A DNA stretch of 64,000 nt from Caldifarciminota bacterium (lineage in GTDB: Bacteria; Hydrothermota; Tepidihabitantia; Tepidihabitantales; Tepidihabitantaceae), in the NCBI GenBank assembly GCA_026418295.1, contig JAOABP010000001.1:478398-542397 (forward strand), written 5' to 3'. Positions 21,456-30,504 of this stretch are shown piece after piece (the first letter of the stretch is position 1; each line of letters starts with the position of its first letter). The notes beneath the pieces are model-generated. The model did not search any database. It was not told where the DNA came from and saw only the letters and a program-made list of their open reading frames with translations. The translations under genes were made by a program, and so were the position numbers.

Positions 21456-22049
21456 ATGAGTCAACCGATGGACAAAGTTGTTGAATTAAGAAGACGGACC
21501 GGTGCCGGCGTGATGGACTGCAAAACCGCATTAGAAGAGGCAAACGGTAATATCGAGCAGGCAATCGAAATCCTGCGTAAGCGCGGAATTGCCAAAGCAG
21601 CCAAGAAGGCAGAACGGCCCACCGCCGCCGGCGTCATTGACGCATACATCCATCCCGGTGAACGGCTGGGGGTACTGATTGAGGTCGACGTGGAAACCGA
21701 TTTTGTTGCCCGGAATCAGGAGTTCCGACGGTTTGTGCGTGATGTTGCCATGCATATTGCCGCCTGTGACCCGATTGCCATTGACCGCAACGGAGTGCCG
21801 CCCGAAGTGATTGAACGGGAACGCCGAATCTATCAGGAACAGGCAGCGCAGACCGGAAAGCCCCCTCAGGTAGTAGAGAAGATTGTCGCCGGTAAGATTG
21901 AGAAATTTTATGCTGAGGTCTGTCTGCTGGAACAGCAGTTTGTGAAAGCACCGGAAAAAACTGTAGGCGATTATTTGAAGGAAAATATCGCCAAGTTCGG
22001 TGAAAACATCGTAATCCGGCGATTCGCCCGGTTCAAACTGGGTGAGTAA
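21456..22049 (+). CDS. tsf: Elongation factor Ts
   Basis: VVELRRRTGAGVMDCKTALEEANGNIEQAIEILRKRGIAKA; VETDFVARN. Confidence 0.96.
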   Translation: MSQPMDKVVELRRRTGAGVMDCKTALEEANGNIEQAIEILRKRGIAKAAKKAERPTAAGVIDAYIHPGERLGVLIEVDVETDFVARNQEFRRFVRDVAMHIAACDPIAIDRNGVPPEVIERERRIYQEQAAQTGKPPQVVEKIVAGKIEKFYAEVCLLEQQFVKAPEKTVGDYLKENIAKFGENIVIRRFARFKLGE

Positions 22050-22722
22050 CTACTACCGACGAATTCTGCTCAAATTATCCGGCACAGTCTTTGCTCACGA
22101 TGGACTGTTATCCTCGGTCATTAAACAACTCTGTGAGTTAAATCAGCATGGCATTCAGGTTGCTGTCGTCCCCGGCGGAGGTAATATCCTGCGGGGCCGG
22201 GAAATCGCCAATATGGACCGTGTAGTTGCAGACAGTATCGGCATGCTGGCAACCGTACTTAATGGCATTCGCCTGGCCGAACTGCTGGAAAAACATCTGC
22301 CAGTGCACCACTTTGCTGCTTTCCCGATAGGAAATCTCGTCCCCGGCTATTCGGTCCACCAGGCCCGGGTACATCTGGACCAGGGAGCATTGCTGATTCT
22401 GTCCGGTGGGACCGGCAACCCATTCTTCTCGACTGACTCGGCGGCTGCATTGCGGGCAGCAGAGCTGAAACTGGATGTAGTGCTTAAAGGGACGAGAGTT
22501 TCAGGTGTGTTTTCTGCCGACCCGGAGACCGAACCTGGAGCGGTCTTTTATCCCCGCCTGACTTATGAAGAAGTAATAAACAGGAATCTGAAGGTGCTGG
22601 ATCGAACCGCTGTTATTCTGTGCCAGCAGCATTCAATACCGATTGTGGTATTTGACATTAATCAGCCGTCGGCTATTTTAGATATAGTGAGAGGGGAAAA
22701 AATCGGGAGTGTGATATGCTAG
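22042..22722 (+). CDS. pyrH: UMP kinase
   Basis: RILLKLSGTVFA, VVPGGGNILRGRE, GTGNPFFSTDSAAALRAAEL, VLKGTRVSGVFSADPE. Confidence 0.94.
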   Translation: MSNYYRRILLKLSGTVFAHDGLLSSVIKQLCELNQHGIQVAVVPGGGNILRGREIANMDRVVADSIGMLATVLNGIRLAELLEKHLPVHHFAAFPIGNLVPGYSVHQARVHLDQGALLILSGGTGNPFFSTDSAAALRAAELKLDVVLKGTRVSGVFSADPETEPGAVFYPRLTYEEVINRNLKVLDRTAVILCQQHSIPIVVFDINQPSAILDIVRGEKIGSVIC

Positions 22723-23273
22723 AAAAACTTTACAGTGAATGTCGGAATAAAATGGCCCGTGCCGTCGAAGTGCTGGCGGCAGAGTTCGCCCGTATTCGGA
22801 CCGCCCGAGCCAACCCGGCAATTCTGGACGGAGTCAGGGTAGAGTATTATGGCACCCCGACTCCGCTCCGCCAGGTCGCCAATATCTCGGCGCCTGAACC
22901 GCGCCAGCTGGTCGTGCAGCCGTGGGATCGCACCCTGCTGCCGGAAATTGAAAAGGCAATCCTGAAGGCAGAACTGGGACTGACTCCAAAAGTGGAAGCT
23001 AATCTTGTCCGGATTCCAATCCCCCCCCTCACTGAAGAACGGCGCCGGGAACTGGCTAAACTGTGTTCCAAACTTACTGAAGATGCCCGGGTGGCTGTGC
23101 GTAATGTGCGCCGGGACTTCATAGAGGAAATAAAGAAACTGGAAAAGGAAAAGAAAATTTCTGAAGATGATGCCAAAGGAGCACAGAAAAAGATCCAGGA
23201 AATTACTGACGAATTTATCAAAAAACTCGATGACCTTTTGGCAAAAAAGCAGGGCGAAATAATGGAAAGATAG
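22716..23273 (+). CDS. frr: Ribosome recycling factor
   Basis: EFARIRTARANPAILDGVRVEYYGTPTPLRQVANISAPEPRQLVVQPWDR. Confidence 0.96.
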   Translation: MLEKLYSECRNKMARAVEVLAAEFARIRTARANPAILDGVRVEYYGTPTPLRQVANISAPEPRQLVVQPWDRTLLPEIEKAILKAELGLTPKVEANLVRIPIPPLTEERRRELAKLCSKLTEDARVAVRNVRRDFIEEIKKLEKEKKISEDDAKGAQKKIQEITDEFIKKLDDLLAKKQGEIMER

Positions 23274-23308
23274 ACGCACCCCTTGGGGCGTCTGTATAGA
23301 TAATCCTG

Positions 23309-24034
23309 ATGCCCAGCGCCAATGAGCTCAAAATTCCGGTCCATATTGCGGTTATTATGGATGGCAACGGCCGGTGGGCTCGCCAGCGGGGACTACCTCG
23401 GCAGCTGGGTCATCGGCAGGGAGTCAAGGCGCTGCGCGAAATTGTCCGGACCTGCGGTGAAATTGGAGTAAAATTTCTCACCGCTTTTACCTTCTCCACC
23501 GAAAACTGGCAGCGGCCGGCTCAGGAGATTGAGAGCCTGATGAAACTTCTGGCACGGGCGATAGAACAGGAACAGGCTGAGTTAATAAAAAACAATGTCC
23601 GGGTCCGGGCGATTGGCAGGTTGACAGACCTCCCTGAATGGGTTCAGAAAAAACTCCGTACGCTCATTTCCGAAACCAAGACCAACACTGGACTGAATCT
23701 GACACTGGCACTCAGCTATGGTGGCCGCGCAGAAATTATCGACGCGCTGAAAAAGGCATATGCACTCTGGCGCAGTGGCCGGCTCAACCGACCGCCCCGC
23801 ACTGAAGAGGAATTTACTCAGCTGCTTTACGATCCGGAATTGCCCCCAGTAGACCTGCTTATCCGCACCGGCGGTGAACAGCGGATTTCCAATTTCCTGC
23901 TCTGGCAAAGTGCCTATGCCGAACTGTTGTTTACTGAAACACTCTGGCCTGATTTCCGCCGGGAACAACTGATGGCAGCAATCGCTGATTTCTCCCGGCG
24001 CCAGCGCCGGTTTGGAAGGATCGATGAAAAGTAA
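23309..24034 (+). CDS. uppS: Isoprenyl (undecaprenyl) diphosphate synthase
   Basis: HIAVIMDGNGRWARQRGLPRQLGHRQGVKAL; TFSTENWQRP; DLLIRTGGEQRISNFLLWQSAYAEL. Confidence 0.95.
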   Translation: MPSANELKIPVHIAVIMDGNGRWARQRGLPRQLGHRQGVKALREIVRTCGEIGVKFLTAFTFSTENWQRPAQEIESLMKLLARAIEQEQAELIKNNVRVRAIGRLTDLPEWVQKKLRTLISETKTNTGLNLTLALSYGGRAEIIDALKKAYALWRSGRLNRPPRTEEEFTQLLYDPELPPVDLLIRTGGEQRISNFLLWQSAYAELLFTETLWPDFRREQLMAAIADFSRRQRRFGRIDEK

Positions 24035-24833
24035 TTTCAGGGAAAGACTGATTATCGGGCTGCTTCTCGCTCTGCTGATCAGTTTTATCATTCTCCGGCT
24101 TCATCCGTTGGTCCTTGCAGTGTTTACGGGTGCATGGAGCATTCTGGCGACGCTGGAATTTCTGAATCTGCTGCGCCGGGCGGAAATTATGCTCCCCAAC
24201 TGGCTGATACTGATGCTCGAAGTACTGATCATGTGCTCTGCCTATTTCCAGAGGCTGCAAGAATTTCTGATTCTGCCCATCGCCTTTCTCTTCATTGCTC
24301 CGCTTTTCTGCCGTGCACCTCTGCCCCGAATCCCGGTCTATTCACTGTTTACGGTCATCTATCTTGGTTACCTGCCGGCACATCTGATTCTGATCCGGCG
24401 GTTCGCCGGTGAGAAAAATTACAGTGCCTGGCTCGTACTTTTCCCCCTCGTGCTCACCTGGCTGAGTGACACGGCAGCGTATGCGGTCGGAAAAATTCTC
24501 GGGCGGAAAAAGATCGCCCCAAAAATCAGTCCGAACAAGACTCTGGAGGGTACAATCGCCGGTCTGGCAACTGCTGCTGCCGTCAGCAGCCTCTGGCTGC
24601 CGAAATTGACACCCTTCAGTTCCCAACCTTTCTGGATTGCACCGCTTACCGGTATCTCCCTGTCCGCTGCCGGCCAAACCGGAGATCTGTTCGAATCCAT
24701 TTTTAAACGGGCAGTGGATATCAAAGACAGCAGTCGGACACTTGGGGAGCATGGAGGATTTCTGGACCGTGTCGATTCATTGCTTTTCGCCCTGCCTGCA
24801 TTTTACTATCTGCTTCTGCTCATCGCCAGATGA
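24024..24833 (+). CDS. cdsA: Phosphatidate cytidylyltransferase
   Basis: LSDTAAYAVGKILGRKKIAPKISPNKTLEGTIAGL; KDSSRTLGEHGGFLDRVDSLLFALP. Confidence 0.93.
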   Translation: MKSNFRERLIIGLLLALLISFIILRLHPLVLAVFTGAWSILATLEFLNLLRRAEIMLPNWLILMLEVLIMCSAYFQRLQEFLILPIAFLFIAPLFCRAPLPRIPVYSLFTVIYLGYLPAHLILIRRFAGEKNYSAWLVLFPLVLTWLSDTAAYAVGKILGRKKIAPKISPNKTLEGTIAGLATAAAVSSLWLPKLTPFSSQPFWIAPLTGISLSAAGQTGDLFESIFKRAVDIKDSSRTLGEHGGFLDRVDSLLFALPAFYYLLLLIAR

Positions 24834-25873
24834 ACCCCAGTCATGTAATTGCAGCCGGATCAAAGCTGAAGGCGGAGCTGGTAGCATTTGATTCATTCGG
24901 GGTCAAGGGAATGTGCACCTGCATCCACACGCCGGAAATTACCATCGTCACTGACCCCGGCGTCTCAGCTCAGACTGAACAGTTCCCGCTTCCTGCCGAA
25001 GTCCGGGAAAAATTACGGGAACAGTATGAACATCAGGTAAAGACCCGCTGCGCTGAAGCAGAAGCAATCGTCATTTCTCATTACCATCTCGATCACTTTT
25101 TTGACCTCCGGGACCCCGCAATTTACGGGGGGAAAATCATCTTTCTGAAATCATTTGATGATCAGCCGGCAGCACAGCAGGAAACTGCCCGGCGCTTTCT
25201 GAAGACAATTGACGGACTGCCGCGGGAGATTGTCATCGCAGACGGACGCCGTTTCCAATTCGGCAGAACAGAAATCGGCTTTTCTCCTCCTGTGTGGCAT
25301 GGCGCAGCAGAGGCAGAACCGGGAAAAGTGATTATGACCGAAGTATGTCGGGGACGGAACCGGATACTGATTAGTTCTGATGTTGCCGGACCGGTAGATG
25401 TTGAAACAACCGATTTGATCGCCAAAATCAAACCTGACGTGTTAATCATTGATGGTTATCCCACCATGCTTCATGCCTATCCGACTACCAGCATTCCGTT
25501 TGTAATCAGCCTGGTCAATATAATCTATTTGCTGCTTTTACCCTCGGTAGAGGTGCTGGTCCTTGACCACCACCCGGCTCGCGACTACCGCTATCCGGCA
25601 CTTCTGCTGCCCTTGTATCAAATCGCCCGGAAATTCAAAAAAAAATTCGGCACGGCCGCTGAGATGTCGGGAATAAAAAGTGCTGTACTGAGTGCACTTG
25701 AGAACTATGGCACCACCCGATGGCACCGCTGGCAACCACTGACGACAGAAATGTTTTCCCGGCTCCTTGAAGAAGCACTGAATTCCGGAAACATCAGACC
25801 GGCTTGGCTGCAACAGCGGCTCGGAATTGACTCTGGCACGGTAAAAGACCGGCTCCGGCAATTGTTCACTTAG
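24830..25873 (+). CDS. Metallo-beta-lactamase-fold hydrolase, UPF0282-like
   Basis: DPGVSAQTEQFPLP, IVISHYHLDHFFD, FGRTEIGFSPPVWHG, ISSDVAGPVD, DVLIIDGYPTML, LDHHPARDYRY match the UPF0282 pattern I recall. Confidence 0.7.
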   Translation: MNPSHVIAAGSKLKAELVAFDSFGVKGMCTCIHTPEITIVTDPGVSAQTEQFPLPAEVREKLREQYEHQVKTRCAEAEAIVISHYHLDHFFDLRDPAIYGGKIIFLKSFDDQPAAQQETARRFLKTIDGLPREIVIADGRRFQFGRTEIGFSPPVWHGAAEAEPGKVIMTEVCRGRNRILISSDVAGPVDVETTDLIAKIKPDVLIIDGYPTMLHAYPTTSIPFVISLVNIIYLLLLPSVEVLVLDHHPARDYRYPALLLPLYQIARKFKKKFGTAAEMSGIKSAVLSALENYGTTRWHRWQPLTTEMFSRLLEEALNSGNIRPAWLQQRLGIDSGTVKDRLRQLFT

Positions 25874-25918
25874 AACCGGTGGTCACTTAACTCGGTAACC
25901 GGTACCGGCCGAGCAGGT

Positions 25919-25947
25919 TTGACAAACTCAACATTACCCGTTAGGAT
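25919..25947 (+). promoter_or_regulatory. Promoter TTGACA-N17-TAGGAT, 5 nt before ATG 25953
   Basis: Read directly; no SD possible between -10 and ATG. Confidence 0.6.
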
Positions 25948-25952
25948 TATCT

Positions 25953-26600
25953 ATGAGCAAACAGTTGAGGACCAGTCTGATTTTTTTATTGATTGTACTG
26001 CTGACCCCATTCTCTGCCTGCCGGCGCAAACTCGCAGCAGATTACTTCCCGTTGATCCCGGGTGCGGTCAGAATCATGGAAATTACTGAACGCCGCATAA
26101 CCGGTCAGGATACTGCCATCACCCGGGAGACAAAGGTAGTGGAGGTAGTCAAGGGCTTGAAAGATATTCCGGGGCTGGGGAAGGTCTGGGTGGTAGAGGT
26201 ACCGCTCGGCTCCCAGAAGTCAGCCATGTTCTACTTTCAGCGTCAAGGTGATACAGTTTTCAAGTTTGTTCCCGGTGCGGGCGGCAGAATTGAAAGAATT
26301 GTCTACTTAATTCAGCCTTTAACCATTGGAAAAAAGTGGTTTGATTCTGAACAGGAACGGGAAGAAAATGAGGTCACCGGCTGTGAAGACGTCACCGTCC
26401 CCGGTGGCACCTTCCGGCAGTGCTTCCGTGTTGAATCCCGAAGCAGCCGGGTTGACTTTACACAAACTGTATGGCTTGCCAGCGGCTTGGGGGTAGTCAA
26501 ACGCATTAAAACCCAGCGCTGGGCTCAAGGAGACACCGTTCGGGAACTGTTCCGCCAGGAAGAGTTAGTTGAGTACCGGATTATTAAAAAGGAAAAATGA
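25953..26600 (+). CDS. Putative lipoprotein
   Basis: SLIFLLIVLLTPFSACRRK signal peptide with lipobox-like Cys. Confidence 0.65.
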   Translation: MSKQLRTSLIFLLIVLLTPFSACRRKLAADYFPLIPGAVRIMEITERRITGQDTAITRETKVVEVVKGLKDIPGLGKVWVVEVPLGSQKSAMFYFQRQGDTVFKFVPGAGGRIERIVYLIQPLTIGKKWFDSEQEREENEVTGCEDVTVPGGTFRQCFRVESRSSRVDFTQTVWLASGLGVVKRIKTQRWAQGDTVRELFRQEELVEYRIIKKEK

Positions 26601-26704
26601 CCACTTCGCCGGCTTTGGTTTCCCAAGTATTATCCTGCCTTGCTTGACTTTGACTGAATAATAGTTATCATTACATATATAAGTACCAGGAATGAGGGCC
26701 AGCT

Positions 26705-27787
26705 ATGATTAACAGCCGCAACTCCAAAGCGGTAGGGCTTTTTGCCGGCAGTCTGGACAGCATCCTGGCATTCAGGCTGATCGCCGAACAGGGAATAGCC
26801 GCGGTGGCGCTGCATTTCAGACTGCCGTTTGCAATTCCGGGCAGAACTCCAACCGACGATCAGCTGCAGAGTCAGGCAAAAATGCTGGGAGTATCCCTCG
26901 TGACCTTTGATGCCGGTGCAGATTATCTGGAGATCGTGCGCAACCCTCAGCACGGCTACACTGTCAAAATGGCGCCATGCATTGACTGCATGGCATATAT
27001 GCTGAAGCAGGCAAAGCTACTGATGCAGGAAATCAGGGCTGATTTCGTTTTCACCGGTGAGGTACTGGGTCAGCGTCCCTTTTCCCAGAGCAAACGATCA
27101 CTGAAACTGCTGGAAAAACTCACCGGGCTTGAAGGCAGAATTCTGCGTCCGCTATCGGCAAAACTGCTGGAACCGACAATCCCGGAACTGTCCGGACTGA
27201 TTCGCCGGGAACGGCTGCTTGACTTTCACGGCCGGAATCGACGCCGCCAGATCCGGTTGGCACGCGAATTCGGAATCGTTGACTATCCCATTCCGGGAGG
27301 TGGCTGTCTCTTGACCGATACTAATTTTGCCACCCGGTGCCGGGATGCAATTGACAGGAACGAATTTCAAACTCTGACTGATATCCGGCTGCTGAACTAC
27401 GGCCGTCATTTTCGTCTCCCGGGAAAATCAAAGCTGATTGTCGGCCGGAATGAGGAGGAAAACAGGATTCTGGAAAACCTGACCGACTCCGACCAGCTGA
27501 TTTTGAAACCGGTAGAAACAGTAGGTCCGGTGTGTATTCTGCGGGGGGCGAAACCGACAAAGAAAGAAATTGAGCTGGCAGCACAGATTTGCGCCCGGTA
27601 CTGTGACCATCCCGGTGAACAACTGGTAAAAGTGGCTGCTAACGGGAAAATTTATAAGGCGCGACCGTGTGCTGAGGAGGAACTTATCCAGTGGCGGATT
27701 GGCGGTCCAATTACCAGACCATCCCCCGTACTGGAACTTGACCGAAAGGGGAAAAACCATGACCGAAGAAACTCGGCAGCAGATTAA
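26705..27787 (+). CDS. PP-loop (AANH) tRNA-thiolation-like enzyme with NFACT-R-like C-terminal region
   Basis: GLFAGSLDSILAFRL (PP-loop-like), APCIDCMAYMLKQA (CxxC), DFVFTGEVLGQRPFSQ, PGGGCLLTDTNFATR. Confidence 0.65.
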   Translation: MINSRNSKAVGLFAGSLDSILAFRLIAEQGIAAVALHFRLPFAIPGRTPTDDQLQSQAKMLGVSLVTFDAGADYLEIVRNPQHGYTVKMAPCIDCMAYMLKQAKLLMQEIRADFVFTGEVLGQRPFSQSKRSLKLLEKLTGLEGRILRPLSAKLLEPTIPELSGLIRRERLLDFHGRNRRRQIRLAREFGIVDYPIPGGGCLLTDTNFATRCRDAIDRNEFQTLTDIRLLNYGRHFRLPGKSKLIVGRNEEENRILENLTDSDQLILKPVETVGPVCILRGAKPTKKEIELAAQICARYCDHPGEQLVKVAANGKIYKARPCAEEELIQWRIGGPITRPSPVLELDRKGKNHDRRNSAAD

Positions 27788-27998
27788 ACAGGTGATTGAA
27801 CAGAAAATCAAACCGTCTCTTGCACTTGATGGCGGGAGCATTGAACTGGTAAGTATTGAAGACAACGGCATTGTGCGGGTTCGCCTAACAGGTGCCTGCG
27901 CCCATTGTCCGTTTTCCAGTCTGACTCTGGCAGCGGGTGTGGAAAAAACGCTCAAGGAACTGATTCCGGAAGTCCAGCAGGTGGAACCGGTCCTTTAA
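27759..27998 (+). CDS. NifU C-terminal domain-like protein
   Basis: IKPSLALDGGSIELVSIEDNGIVRVRLTGACAHCPFSSLTLAAGVEKTL; CxxC. ATG 27759 overlaps the upstream gene by 29 bp. Confidence 0.88.
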   Translation: MTEETRQQIKQVIEQKIKPSLALDGGSIELVSIEDNGIVRVRLTGACAHCPFSSLTLAAGVEKTLKELIPEVQQVEPVL

Positions 27999-28008
27999 AG
28001 CCGACAAG

Positions 28009-29229
28009 TCAGGGGCGATCCAGACCTTCAAGAAAATTCTGGCGGTATGCCAGACTGTAGGGTATCAGGTACCAGATAGTGGAATAAAAGCCGACGCGGC
28101 GGGGACGACGGACAAAGCGGTCTACCAGGGAATCAAAGGCATAAAACCGGCTTTTAATCCAGGCAGGCTCATCAGTCTGAACCATCGGATGATATCTCAC
28201 TGATACGAACCGACAGTTCTGATCGAGAAAACGGGTTTCAATGAAATCCAGGTCGCTCTGGACGAGAAGACCGGCGATGCGGCGGTAGTCCGCACCTGAA
28301 TCAGGCAGCGTAATCCGTGCACCCACAAGAATGCGCCGTGCATGAAGAAACTTTACCCGGCGGTAAATTTGCTTTGCCAATGCCGGACTTTTCAGTGCCT
28401 CCTCCAGCCAGGGATCAAGAAAACTTTCATTGAGGTAAATAATTTTCACACCGGCTTTAGCCAGCATCCGGACCAGCTGGGGATATTCAAAAAGCCGGCT
28501 GCCGGCATTAACGGTCCAGTGGCGTCGGAATCGCCAGAGGATACGAAAGAGCGCGTAATAGTATTCAGGATACCGGGCAATATCTTCGTCCAGCAGCCGG
28601 ATGTGTTTTTTCGGCAGGGCCAGCACTTCGCCAATAATTTCATCCTTCGGCCGGAATGCTACCTGTTCACCATAATAAAGGAATTCCGGACACACTGATC
28701 GGACACGATTGGGACAGGCACAACCGCGCACAAATTGCACTGCCTGATAGTTAACGTTCATCATACCGGGCTTGGGGAATATCAGTTTGGGAACGACATA
28801 GTGTGGTCGCTGGGGAGCAGAGTAACAGGAAAGCAGTCTACCTCGCCGGGCATCTTCAAGAACCCGGTCCCAGACGAGCACGATATCGCCACAGACGCGA
28901 GACCGGACCCAGCCCGGTGGATTATCTCCCCAGGCAGTCACCTGCGGTCCGAAAAGCACCACCGGCACCTGCACCTCATAGAAACGCTCAGCCAGTACCC
29001 GGGCTGAATTTTCACAATTAAAATCCACCCGCACCACCACCAGCTCGTAGCCGCTGGTGGTTATTACTTGCAACCGCTCATCCTGGTAGTCAAACTCATC
29101 ATCCGGAGTCAGTGCTGCCAGACGGCAGATTTCCAGGTCCGGACACAGAAAAAGCCGGGCACCCCGAGGCGGGAACCCCTCAATAAACTGCTGCGGCTCC
29201 GGGGCAGCCGCTACGCCAAGAATTCTCAC
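28009..29229 (-). CDS. Radical-SAM/B12-binding-like protein with non-canonical Cys motif
   Basis: Architecture VQFVRGCACPNRVRSVCPEFLYYGEQVAFRPKDEIIGEVLALPKKHIRLLDEDIARYPEYYYALFRIL resembles radical SAM proteins, but no CX3CX2C. Confidence 0.5.
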   Translation of the reverse strand: MRILGVAAAPEPQQFIEGFPPRGARLFLCPDLEICRLAALTPDDEFDYQDERLQVITTSGYELVVVRVDFNCENSARVLAERFYEVQVPVVLFGPQVTAWGDNPPGWVRSRVCGDIVLVWDRVLEDARRGRLLSCYSAPQRPHYVVPKLIFPKPGMMNVNYQAVQFVRGCACPNRVRSVCPEFLYYGEQVAFRPKDEIIGEVLALPKKHIRLLDEDIARYPEYYYALFRILWRFRRHWTVNAGSRLFEYPQLVRMLAKAGVKIIYLNESFLDPWLEEALKSPALAKQIYRRVKFLHARRILVGARITLPDSGADYRRIAGLLVQSDLDFIETRFLDQNCRFVSVRYHPMVQTDEPAWIKSRFYAFDSLVDRFVRRPRRVGFYSTIWYLIPYSLAYRQNFLEGLDRP

Positions 29230-30494
29230 TTAAAAAGCAGCCGTCTGAGATCATTAAAAAGCGTGAGCGCCACCAGAATTCCAATAACAGCCCAGCCGAT
29301 ACTGTTCGCCCAAGTAAGTTCCCGGTCGGAAAGCGGACGGCGTCGGACACCGGCAATGACATCCAGCAGAATTCGTCCACCATCAAGCACCGGTACCGGC
29401 AGCATATTGACTACAAACAGATTAATGGAAAGTAGCGCCCAGAGTGCCAGAAAATACTCCCATCCCCAGCTCGCCCCCTCCCAGGCAATTTTGGCAACCA
29501 TGATTGGCCCGCCGATCGCCCGGGAGGATATTTTCCGGGTAATCACCTTGTAAATAATTACGAAGGTCTGAACCGTTATGTAACCGGTGCGCCTCGCTCC
29601 TTCCCAGACCGCCTGCGGTAGAGACATGGCCCTGCGCGGCAGACGCACCCAGACCCCGATCTGACCAAATCGTTCCCGGCTGAGTTGATCCTGTTCCAAT
29701 GCCGGAACGATTGAATCGACGTACAGAGATTCCCCCCGCTGCCAGCAAAGCTCGATCGACATTCCGCCGTGCTCCCGGACCACACGGACAAACTGTTCCC
29801 AACTCCGGACCTCATTACCCCCGACCGTCAGTATACGGTCGCCGGGGCGAAGCCCGAGTCTTGCCGCCGGACTGCCGGCACGCACCCGGTCAATCACCGG
29901 TGGAATGAACGGCTCCATTTCCAGTGATTCGGGAACCAGATACTGGAAAACCAGCGTGCTGTCCCCCCGTCGGGTCATGACTGTAACCTCTTTCCCCCGA
30001 TACTTCATCAGGAGCTGCTGCAAGGTTTCAAAATCCGGAACAGTATCACCGGCAACGGCAAGTATCCGGTCTCCTGCCCGCAAACCCGCGCCCTCTGCTC
30101 CACTGCCAGGTAAGGGGGTTACCAGCGGTGACACTGAAGTAACTCCGAAAATAAGATACATAGCTACAATCAGAACAAACCCCAGTACAAGATTGAAGAA
30201 CGGACCGGCAGCGACCACCGCTACCCGGACTCCGACCGGCTTACTGCTGAACCCACCCTGCGCCGGATTGTCCTCTCCAACCATTTTAATGTATCCACCG
30301 AGCGGCACGAGCGAAAGCCGGTACTCAGTTTCACCGATACGCCTCTTCAGTATTACCGGACCGAAACCGATGGAAAATGAATCAACCGGAATCCGACCCA
30401 GCTTGGCTACGATCAGATGTCCGAATTCATGAATAGTGATCAGTACGCCGATCAAAATCGCCACCAGCCCGAGCGTACTCAAGGATGTAAACAT
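29226..30494 (-). CDS. rseP: RIP metalloprotease (site-2 protease) with two PDZ-like regions
   Basis: ITIHEFGHLIVAKLGRIPVDSFSIGFGP; GGYIKMVGED; NMLPVPVLDGGRI. Confidence 0.93.
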   Translation of the reverse strand: MFTSLSTLGLVAILIGVLITIHEFGHLIVAKLGRIPVDSFSIGFGPVILKRRIGETEYRLSLVPLGGYIKMVGEDNPAQGGFSSKPVGVRVAVVAAGPFFNLVLGFVLIVAMYLIFGVTSVSPLVTPLPGSGAEGAGLRAGDRILAVAGDTVPDFETLQQLLMKYRGKEVTVMTRRGDSTLVFQYLVPESLEMEPFIPPVIDRVRAGSPAARLGLRPGDRILTVGGNEVRSWEQFVRVVREHGGMSIELCWQRGESLYVDSIVPALEQDQLSRERFGQIGVWVRLPRRAMSLPQAVWEGARRTGYITVQTFVIIYKVITRKISSRAIGGPIMVAKIAWEGASWGWEYFLALWALLSINLFVVNMLPVPVLDGGRILLDVIAGVRRRPLSDRELTWANSIGWAVIGILVALTLFNDLRRLLFK

Positions 30495-30504
30495 CTCCTT
30501 CCTT

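Noticed and set aside
23272-23291. Hairpin GACGCACCCC-TT-GGGGCGTC between frr and uppS
   Set aside because: No U-tract follows and uppS starts within 20 nt; too weak to call as terminator or regulator.
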